Shown here one piece after another: positions 5,971-11,184 of a stretch of 11,184 bases of DNA. The DNA lies in NCBI GenBank assembly GCA_013824055.1, contig PNNE01000410.1, positions 1 to 11,184 on the forward strand, given 5' to 3'. The position numbers were made by a program, and so were the translations under genes. How positions within the stretch are numbered: the stretch's first letter is position 1; each line of letters opens with the position of its first letter. The notes below the pieces were generated by a model that searched no databases, had not been told where the DNA came from, and saw only the letters and a program-made list of their open reading frames with translations. This stretch comes from Rhodobacter sp. (GTDB lineage: Bacteria; Pseudomonadota; Alphaproteobacteria; Rhodobacterales; Rhodobacteraceae).

Positions 5971-6621
5971 TCAGCCCAGGAGCCGCCCCGCCAGCCCCGG
6001 CAGGTCCTCGAACCGGTCCAGCAGCGCCGCCGGGGCGAACCGCTCCACCCCTCGCCCCTCCGGCCCGAAGGTCACCAGGGCGACCGGCACCCCCGCCGCA
6101 ATTCCCGTCTTCGCATCCGTCTCGGTGTCCCCCACCAGCATCGACCGCCCGACCTGGCCCCCCGCCCGCTCCACCGCCGCGCGGTAGGGGGTCGGGTCGG
6201 GCTTCCGCACCGGAAAGGTGTCCGCCCCGACCAGCGCCCCGAAGGCCCCCCGCACCCCCAGCGCCTGCAGCAGAAGCTCGGCCAGCACCTCCGGCTTGTT
6301 CGTGCAGATCGAGACCGCGAACCCCGCCGCCTTCAGCCCCTCCACCGCCGCCATCGCGCCGGGATAAAGCCGGGTGTGGGTCGCGATCCCCTGCCGATAG
6401 GCCTCCAGCAGCACCGGATAGCCCGCGTCGACATCCGCCTCGGACCAGTCCATCCCCAGCCGGTCGAACCCCAGCCGCAGCATCGCCCGTCCGCCGTGGA
6501 ACGCGGTCAAGGCGTCCTCTGGCCCCAGCACCGCCCGCGGCAGCGATGCATTCGCCGCCGCCAGCAGGTCCGCCGAAGTGTCTGCCAAAGTTCCGTCCAG
6601 ATCGAACACTACACAGCGCAT
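5971..6621 (-). CDS. gph: HAD-family hydrolase, phosphoglycolate phosphatase-like
   Basis: A 216-residue haloacid-dehalogenase superfamily phosphatase (subfamily IA) with all four motifs. Motif I is VVFDLDGTLADT (nucleophile D7, acid/base D9), motif II is SICTNKP (T107), motif III is the lysine of RKPDP (K140) and motif IV is GDTETD (D165, D169). Residues 15-85 form a helical cap as in phosphoglycolate phosphatase, which removes 2-phosphoglycolate. The exact substrate is inferred, since related HAD enzymes hydrolyse other small phosphates. The ATG at 6621 is chosen because the motif begins immediately (MRCVVFDLDGT), with AGGA 8 bases upstream; the ORF extension to 6666 adds 15 residues of no family similarity. 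It is transcribed divergently from glmU across a 93-bp gap. Confidence 0.87.
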   Translation of the reverse strand: MRCVVFDLDGTLADTSADLLAAANASLPRAVLGPEDALTAFHGGRAMLRLGFDRLGMDWSEADVDAGYPVLLEAYRQGIATHTRLYPGAMAAVEGLKAAGFAVSICTNKPEVLAELLLQALGVRGAFGALVGADTFPVRKPDPTPYRAAVERAGGQVGRSMLVGDTETDAKTGIAAGVPVALVTFGPEGRGVERFAPAALLDRFEDLPGLAGRLLG

Positions 6622-6659
6622 GTCGGCAGTCCTGTAACCTGTCGTGAGCGGACGGCCCC

Positions 6660-6687
6660 TTGCCACCCACTGCCACGGGGGTAAAAC
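6660..6687 (+). promoter_or_regulatory. Candidate sigma-70 promoter of glmU-glmS
   Basis: TTGCCA (6660-6665, 5 of 6) is followed by a 16-base spacer and TAAAAC (6682-6687, 4 of 6). Transcription would begin near 6694, leaving a leader of about 20 bases that contains the ribosome binding site GGAAGG (6703-6708), 6 bases before the glmU ATG. It lies in the 93-bp gap between the divergent phosphatase and glmU genes. Confidence 0.6.
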
Positions 6688-6714
6688 GGGCGCCGGTACA
6701 TTGGAAGGGGCAGA

Positions 6715-8067
6715 ATGCAGGTTTCAGTCATCGTTTTGGCAGCGGGTCAGGGCACACGGATGAATTCCGACCTGCCCAAGGTCCTGCACCACGTCGCCGC
6801 CGCCCCGCTTCTGCACCATGCGCTCAGCCTCGCCCAGGCGCTGGAGCCCTCCCGCATCGTCACTGTCACCGGCCACGGCGGCGAGGCTGTCGCTGCCTCT
6901 GCCACCGCCTTCAACGAGGCTGTCGAGACCGTCGTTCAGGACCCGCAGCTAGGCACCGCCCATGCCGTCGCCCAGGCTGCCCCCCTGCTCGCCGACGCCC
7001 CGGGCGAGGCCATCGTCCTCTACGCCGATACCCCCCTCATCCGCGAGGACACCCTCCGCGCGATGCTGGACGCCCGCACAAGGCACGCCGTGGTCATCCT
7101 GGGCTTTCACGCCCGCGACCCCGGCCGCTACGGCCGCCTGCTGACCGAAGGCGACCAGCTTCTGGCCATCCGCGAGTTCAAGGACGCGACCGAAGCCGAA
7201 CGCAGCATCACCCTGTGCAATTCCGGCGTCGTCTGCGCCGAGGCAAGGCTTCTCTTCTCCCTCATCTCCGAGGTGAAGAACGACAACGCCGCGGGCGAAT
7301 ACTATCTGACCGACATCGTCGAGCTGGCCCGCCAGCGCGGCCTGTCCGCCGGGGTCGTGCTTTGCGACGAGGCCGAAACGCTGGGCGTCAACACCAGGCA
7401 CCAACTGGCCGAGGCCGAGGCCGCCTTCCAGGCTCGCGCCCGCGCCCAGGCGCTGGAGAACGGCGTCACCCTGACAGCCCCCGAAACCGTGTTCTTCGCG
7501 CTGGACACCTGGATCGGCCGCGACGCCATCATCGGCCCGAATGTGCTGTTCGGGCCGGGTGTGACCATCGAATCCGGGGCCGAGATCAAGGGCTTCTGCC
7601 ATCTCGAAGGCTGCCACATCAGCCGCGGCGCCACCGTCGGCCCCTTCGCCCGCCTCCGCCCCGGCGCGGAACTGGCCGAGGACGTGCATGTCGGCAACTT
7701 CGTCGAGATCAAGAACGCCATCCTGGACGAGGGCGTGAAGGTCGGCCACCTGACCTACCTCGGCGACGCCCATGTCGGCGAGTTCACCAACATCGGCGCG
7801 GGCACCGTGACCTGCAACTATGACGGCGTGATGAAGCACCGCACCACCATCGGCAAGCGCGCCTTCATCGGGTCGGACACCATGCTTGTCGCGCCGGTCA
7901 CGGTGGGGGACGGCGCGCTGACGGCCAGCGGATCGGTCATCACCGAGGATGTTCCGGCCGACGCCATCGCCATCGGCCGCGCACGGCAAGTCACCAAGCC
8001 GGGTCTGGCGTCCAGAATGTTCGAAAAGTTGAAATCCATTAAAGCTGAAAAGGCAAAGGGGCATTAA
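6715..8067 (+). CDS. glmU: Bifunctional glucosamine-1-P acetyltransferase / UDP-GlcNAc pyrophosphorylase
   Basis: GlmU catalyses the last two steps to UDP-GlcNAc: acetylation of glucosamine-1-phosphate with acetyl-CoA, then uridylylation with UTP. It is cytoplasmic and essential for peptidoglycan and lipid A. The 450-residue length is normal for alphaproteobacteria. The N-terminal pyrophosphorylase domain shows LAAGQGTRMNSDLPKVLH (8-25), GTAHA (80-84), YADTPL with metal-binding D105, and GEYYLTD (194-200). The C-terminal left-handed beta helix (about 255-430) has hexapeptide repeats, ARLRPGAEL (312-320), the catalytic histidine H345 in VGHLTYLGD, and CNYDG (367-371). The start has GGAAGG 6 bases upstream. 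glmS follows after only 2 bases, so the two genes are co-transcribed and probably translationally linked. Confidence 0.97.
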   Translation: MQVSVIVLAAGQGTRMNSDLPKVLHHVAAAPLLHHALSLAQALEPSRIVTVTGHGGEAVAASATAFNEAVETVVQDPQLGTAHAVAQAAPLLADAPGEAIVLYADTPLIREDTLRAMLDARTRHAVVILGFHARDPGRYGRLLTEGDQLLAIREFKDATEAERSITLCNSGVVCAEARLLFSLISEVKNDNAAGEYYLTDIVELARQRGLSAGVVLCDEAETLGVNTRHQLAEAEAAFQARARAQALENGVTLTAPETVFFALDTWIGRDAIIGPNVLFGPGVTIESGAEIKGFCHLEGCHISRGATVGPFARLRPGAELAEDVHVGNFVEIKNAILDEGVKVGHLTYLGDAHVGEFTNIGAGTVTCNYDGVMKHRTTIGKRAFIGSDTMLVAPVTVGDGALTASGSVITEDVPADAIAIGRARQVTKPGLASRMFEKLKSIKAEKAKGH

Positions 8068-8069
8068 GA

Positions 8070-9887
8070 ATGTGCGGTATTGTAGGGGTCCTGGGCAATC
8101 ACGAAGCTGCCCCGCTGCTTGTCGAGGCGCTGAAACGGCTGGAATATCGCGGTTATGACAGTGCCGGCATCGCCACGGTGAACGCAGGCAAGCTGGACCG
8201 TCGCCGGGCGGTGGGCAAGCTGGTCAACCTGTCCGACCTTCTGGTGCACAACCCATTGGCGGGAAAGGCCGGAATCGGTCACACCCGCTGGGCGACCCAC
8301 GGGGCTGCGACAGTGACGAACGCCCACCCGCACCGGGCGGGCCGGGTGGCCGTCGTCCACAACGGCATCATCGAGAACTTCCGCGAGTTGCGCGCCGAGC
8401 TTGCCGCCGACGGCTACACCCAGGAATCCGAGACGGATACCGAAACCGTCGTCCTTCTGGTCAACCGGGCGATGGACCGGGGCGCCTCGCCCGTCGAGGC
8501 CGCGAAAGAGACCCTCACCCGCCTGCACGGAGCCTTCGCGCTGTGCTTCCTGTTCGACGGCGAGGACGACCTGTTGTTTGCCGCCCGCAAGGGCTCGCCC
8601 CTGGCCATCGGCTGGGGTGACGGCGAGATGTTCGTGGGCAGTGACGCCATCGCCCTTGCCCCGATGACCGACCGCGTGACCTATCTGGAAGAAGGCGACT
8701 GGGCCGTCATCACCCGTCAGGGGGCCGAGATCCACGACGCCAGCGGCGCCCGCGCCAATCGGGCGGAAACGCGCGTCCAGCTGGACGCGACGCGGATCGA
8801 AAAGGCCGGCTACAAGCACTTCATGGCCAAGGAAATCGCCGAACAGCCGGTCGTGATCGCCGATGCGCTGAAACACTACACCACGGCAGATGGGACGCTG
8901 GAACTGCCGGAAGCCCTTGACTTCAATGGCATAGACCGCGTCACCCTGGTCGCCTGCGGCACCGCCTCCTACGCCTGCCACGTCGCGAAATACTGGTTCG
9001 AGCAGATCGCGGGGCTGCCTGCCGACATCGATATCGCCAGCGAATTCCGCTACCGCGACCCGGTGCTGTCCCCGGCCTCGATGGCGATCTTCGTCAGCCA
9101 GTCGGGCGAGACGGCAGACACCCTGGCCGCCCTTCGCCACGTCAAGGACAAGGTGGCCAAGGTCGTCTCGGTGATCAACGTTCCCACCTCCTCCATTGCG
9201 CGCGAGTCCGACCTCGCCCTGCCGATCCTGGCGGGGGTCGAGGTGGGTGTCGCCTCGACCAAGGCCTTCACCTGCCAGCTGACCGTGCTTGCCTTGATGG
9301 CCCTGAAGGCCGCGCAGGACCGGGGACGGATCGACGCCGCCACCTTGCGCGACCGGCTGGAAAGCCTGCGCGCCGTGCCGGGCCTGATGAACGCGGCCCT
9401 GGGCCTGTCGGACCCGATCGCCAAGCTGGCCGAGGAGTTGGGCACCGCGCAGGACATCCTGTTCCTGGGACGTGGGCCGATGTTTCCTCTGGCGCTTGAG
9501 GGTGCATTGAAACTGAAGGAAATCAGCTACATCCACGCCGAAGGTCATGCATCGGGTGAACTGAAGCACGGCCCCATCGCGCTGATCGACGCGGCGGTTC
9601 CGGTCATCGTCCTGGCCCCGAAGGACGCGCTGTTCGACAAGACCGTGTCGAACATGCAAGAGGTCATGGCCCGCAGCGGCAAGGTGCTGCTGCTGTCGGA
9701 CGCTGCGGGGGTCGAGGGTGCTGGCCAGGGCACCTGGAGGACCCTGACCCTGCCGAGCGTCGAGCCGCTCTGGGCCCCGATCCTTTACGCGGTGCCGGCG
9801 CAGCTTCTGGCCTATCACACGGCCATCGCCAAGGGCACCGACGTGGACCAGCCGCGCAACCTGGCCAAATCGGTGACGGTGGAATAG
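8070..9887 (+). CDS. glmS: Glutamine-fructose-6-phosphate aminotransferase (isomerizing)
   Basis: GlmS makes glucosamine-6-phosphate from fructose-6-phosphate and glutamine, the committed step of hexosamine synthesis. The 605-residue protein begins MCGIVGV, so Met removal exposes the C2 nucleophile. The glutaminase domain (to about 230) has EYRGYDSAGI, HTRWATHG (R73), HNGIIENF (N98, G99) and ETDTE (D123). Two SIS sugar-isomerase domains follow: the first with VACGTASYAC (294-303), VSQSGETADT (342-351) and VASTKAFTCQ (394-403); the second with LGRGP (466-470), LKEISYIHAEGHASGELKHGP (482-502; E484, H500) and the C-terminal NLAKSVTVE with K600. Everything is intact. It begins 2 bases after glmU, with AAAGGGG overlapping the glmU 3' end as ribosome binding site. 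There is no room for a leader riboswitch. Confidence 0.98.
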   Translation: MCGIVGVLGNHEAAPLLVEALKRLEYRGYDSAGIATVNAGKLDRRRAVGKLVNLSDLLVHNPLAGKAGIGHTRWATHGAATVTNAHPHRAGRVAVVHNGIIENFRELRAELAADGYTQESETDTETVVLLVNRAMDRGASPVEAAKETLTRLHGAFALCFLFDGEDDLLFAARKGSPLAIGWGDGEMFVGSDAIALAPMTDRVTYLEEGDWAVITRQGAEIHDASGARANRAETRVQLDATRIEKAGYKHFMAKEIAEQPVVIADALKHYTTADGTLELPEALDFNGIDRVTLVACGTASYACHVAKYWFEQIAGLPADIDIASEFRYRDPVLSPASMAIFVSQSGETADTLAALRHVKDKVAKVVSVINVPTSSIARESDLALPILAGVEVGVASTKAFTCQLTVLALMALKAAQDRGRIDAATLRDRLESLRAVPGLMNAALGLSDPIAKLAEELGTAQDILFLGRGPMFPLALEGALKLKEISYIHAEGHASGELKHGPIALIDAAVPVIVLAPKDALFDKTVSNMQEVMARSGKVLLLSDAAGVEGAGQGTWRTLTLPSVEPLWAPILYAVPAQLLAYHTAIAKGTDVDQPRNLAKSVTVE

Positions 9888-9913
9888 GGCGCCGATCCCC
9901 TCGCGCAGATCGG

Positions 9914-9937
9914 ACCGGACTTCGCAAGACTTCCGGT
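9914..9937 (+). terminator. Weak inverted repeat downstream of glmS
   Basis: ACCGGA (9914-9919) and TCCGGT (9932-9937) could pair as a 6-bp stem with a 12-base loop, 27 bases after the glmS stop. A second small stem, ATCCA-ACGG-TGGAT (9945-9958), follows. Neither has a T-run, so termination here is uncertain and read-through into the lipoprotein gene is possible. Confidence 0.25.
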
Positions 9938-9991
9938 GCCGCTGATCCAACGGTGGATGGACTTCGTAAACCCGACAAACGGAGTCCCGGC

Positions 9992-10525
9992 ATGCAGCGC
10001 AGAACCCTCCTTCTCGGCCTCGCCGCCCTTCCCCTGGCCGCCTGCGCCGCCACACCCGCTCCACCCGCCCAGCCTGGCCCGCCCATCACTCTCGTTTCCG
10101 CCTTCCAGGGTCGGACAACGGGCCGCGGCCATTTCCGCGTCTGGCTGACCGGGGACGAGCGTCGCTTTACCGCGCGACTGAACGGCACCGTCACGGGCCG
10201 CGAGGGCGCGCGCACCCTGACCGTGGTCGAGGATTTCCTTTACGACGACGGCCAGCAGGACCGCCTGACCTGGGTCTTCCGCGAGACCGGCCCCGGCCGC
10301 TGGACCGGCAAGCGCGAAGACACGGTGGGCGAGGCGACCGTCATCGAGGAAGCGGGCCAGATCCGCCTGTCCTACACCGCCGACTTCAAGTCGCCCTCGG
10401 GCGTGACCCGTCTGGGGTTCGAGGACATCCTCTATGCCCGCGCCGACGGCACCATCGTCAACGATGCCGTGGTCTCCCGAGCCGGGATCGCTGTCGCGTC
10501 CGTGCGGTTCCTGATCCAGCGCTGA
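9992..10525 (+). CDS. DUF3833-family lipoprotein
   Basis: A 177-residue predicted lipoprotein. The N-terminus MQRRTLLLGLAALPLAAC is a lipoprotein signal peptide with lipobox LAAC and lipidated C18, so the mature protein should be anchored to a membrane and face the periplasm. The rest matches my memory of the DUF3833 pattern: an opening FQGRTTGRGHFRVW, RRFTARLNGTVTG, VVEDFLYDDGQQDRLTW, KREDTVGEAT, then GFEDILYARADGTIVNDAVVSRAGIAVASVRF near the end. The family has no established biochemical function. The ATG at 9992 is chosen because GGAG lies 7 bases upstream and the signal peptide begins there; an in-frame ATG at 9953 would put 13 charged residues before it. It lies 104 bp after glmS and 53 bp before the DNA repair gene, on the same strand. 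Confidence 0.87.
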   Translation: MQRRTLLLGLAALPLAACAATPAPPAQPGPPITLVSAFQGRTTGRGHFRVWLTGDERRFTARLNGTVTGREGARTLTVVEDFLYDDGQQDRLTWVFRETGPGRWTGKREDTVGEATVIEEAGQIRLSYTADFKSPSGVTRLGFEDILYARADGTIVNDAVVSRAGIAVASVRFLIQR

Positions 10526-10529
10526 CTTG

Positions 10530-10544
10530 CCCTTGGGCCAAGGG
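10530..10544 (+). terminator. Inverted repeat CCCTTGG-G-CCAAGGG after the lipoprotein gene
   Basis: A perfect 7+7 inverted repeat centred on one G, beginning 4 bases after the lipoprotein stop. As RNA it folds as a 5-bp stem with a 5-base loop. No T-run follows, so it may be an attenuator or a protein site rather than a full terminator. Confidence 0.35.
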
Positions 10545-10567
10545 GCTGGCAGGTAGGGCCAGTGACC

Positions 10568-10573
10568 AGGAGG
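10568..10573 (+). promoter_or_regulatory. Consensus ribosome binding site of the DNA alkylation repair gene
   Basis: AGGAGG lies 5 bases before the ATG at 10579, a perfect match to the anti-Shine-Dalgarno core. It fixes the start of the partial gene that follows. Confidence 0.8.
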
Positions 10574-10578
10574 CCCCG

Positions 10579-11184
10579 ATGACCCCGCTTGACGAACTGC
10601 AGGCACTTGCCGATCCCGTGAAGGCGGCAGAAATGGCGGCCTATCACAAGGCTCCGCGCGCCTATCTTGGCGTTGGCGTCCCGCAGATCGAGGAACTCAC
10701 CGACCGCTGGCGCGCAGAGCTGACGCTGGAAGAGCGTGTGGCGCTGGCCGCTGCGCTTTGGCGGACCGACATCCACGAGGCCCGCGTCGCGGCGGCGAAG
10801 CTGCTGACCCAGGCGCGCATCCGGCCCGACCAGGCGGCCTGGGAGCTGATCGTCTCCTGGGTGCCCGACTTCGACGGCTGGGCGCTGGCCGACCATGCCA
10901 GCATCGCCGGGCAGAAGCGGCTGGTCGCGGACCCGTCGCGCCTTGATACGGCAGAAGCCTGGGTCACAAGCCCGCACATGTGGACCCGCCGCGCCGCGCT
11001 GGTGATGACGCTGCCCTGGACCAAGCAGAATTTTCCCAAGGCTCAGGACCTTGCCGTCCGCGCGCGGGTGCTGGGCTGGTGCGCCGCACTGGCCGAGGAT
11101 CACGACTGGTTCATCCAGAAGGCCGTGGCCTGGTGGGTAAGGGATCTGTCAAAGCATGATGCCAAGGCCGCACGGGAGTTTCTT
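10579..11184 (+). CDS. DNA alkylation repair protein, AlkD-like (partial, C-terminus off the right edge)
   Basis: I read 202 codons without a stop, to the last base of the window. The protein is all-helical and tryptophan-rich, as in the AlkD HEAT-repeat family. These cytosolic glycosylases remove bulky or positively charged alkylated bases such as 3- and 7-methylpurines without flipping the base. Family features seen are the N-terminal AYHKAPRAYLGVGVPQIEEL (21-40), FDGWALAD (98-105) with W101 and D105 at the spacing of the B. cereus W109/D113 pair, MWTRRAALV (R137/R138) and FIQKAVAWWVRDLSKHD (178-194) with W185. About 20-30 residues should be missing at the C-terminus. The start follows a consensus AGGAGG. 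It lies 53 bp after the DUF3833 gene. The catalytic alignment comes from memory of the family, not from a computed alignment. Confidence 0.85.
   Translation, partial: MTPLDELQALADPVKAAEMAAYHKAPRAYLGVGVPQIEELTDRWRAELTLEERVALAAALWRTDIHEARVAAAKLLTQARIRPDQAAWELIVSWVPDFDGWALADHASIAGQKRLVADPSRLDTAEAWVTSPHMWTRRAALVMTLPWTKQNFPKAQDLAVRARVLGWCAALAEDHDWFIQKAVAWWVRDLSKHDAKAAREFL

Noticed and set aside
6949..8064. A 371-codon open frame antisense to glmU
   Set aside because: It has the same GC-rich shadow composition, with no recognisable motif, and the sense strand is clearly glmU.
8040..8070. A glmS-type ribozyme/riboswitch in front of glmS
   Set aside because: The gap to glmU is only 2 bases and the upstream sequence is coding, so no leader element can fit. 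The ribozyme is also typical of Firmicutes.
8064..10064. A 666-codon open frame on the minus strand, antisense to all of glmS
   Set aside because: glmS is an intact essential-type enzyme with every motif. The antisense translation is rich in G, R, Q, D and H without domains, as expected from GC-rich third codon positions. It is a shadow.

Overview
The window looks like chromosomal DNA from a GC-rich alphaproteobacterium of the Rhodobacterales (Rhodobacter/Paracoccus type). This rests on recognition, not on a search: NuoA, NuoB and NuoC read like the Paracoccus/Rhodobacter complex I proteins, and the gph / glmU-glmS arrangement and GC-rich third codon positions fit that group. Most of the window is housekeeping or accessory-metabolic DNA. 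I see no phage, insertion sequence, CRISPR array, tRNA or rRNA.

Layout, left to right. (1) 1-1475, minus strand: the first three genes of a complex I operon, nuoA-nuoB-nuoC, with nuoC running off the left edge. nuoA appears to start at a GTG with a good ribosome binding site. A promoter candidate and a short palindrome lie upstream. (2) 1476-1735: a spacer with two different short tandem repeats placed back to back (12 bp x3, then 11 bp x3). (3) 1736-5538, minus strand: a compressed four-gene operon, transcribed as TetA-like MFS transporter, DegT-type PLP aminotransferase, membrane-anchored staphylococcal-nuclease-like protein, then MBL-fold hydrolase. Every junction overlaps (4, 1 and 4 bases). 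The transporter reading frame is broken by an apparent one-base deletion near 5185. (4) 5539-5970: about 430 bp without a convincing gene, holding a 15-bp tandem repeat and several small inverted repeats. (5) 5971-6621, minus: a HAD-family phosphoglycolate-phosphatase-like gene. (6) 6715-9887, plus, divergent from it: glmU and glmS two bases apart, behind a recognisable promoter. Together they supply UDP-GlcNAc for peptidoglycan and lipopolysaccharide: GlmS makes glucosamine-6-P, and GlmU acetylates and uridylates glucosamine-1-P. (7) 9992-11184, plus: a DUF3833 lipoprotein and an AlkD-like DNA alkylation repair gene that runs off the right edge.

I did not find a clearly new defence or mobile system. 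The items most worth a second look are the frameshifted transporter heading an overlapping operon of otherwise intact genes, the co-transcription of a DegT aminotransferase with an anchored nuclease and an MBL hydrolase, and the tandem repeats flanking that operon.
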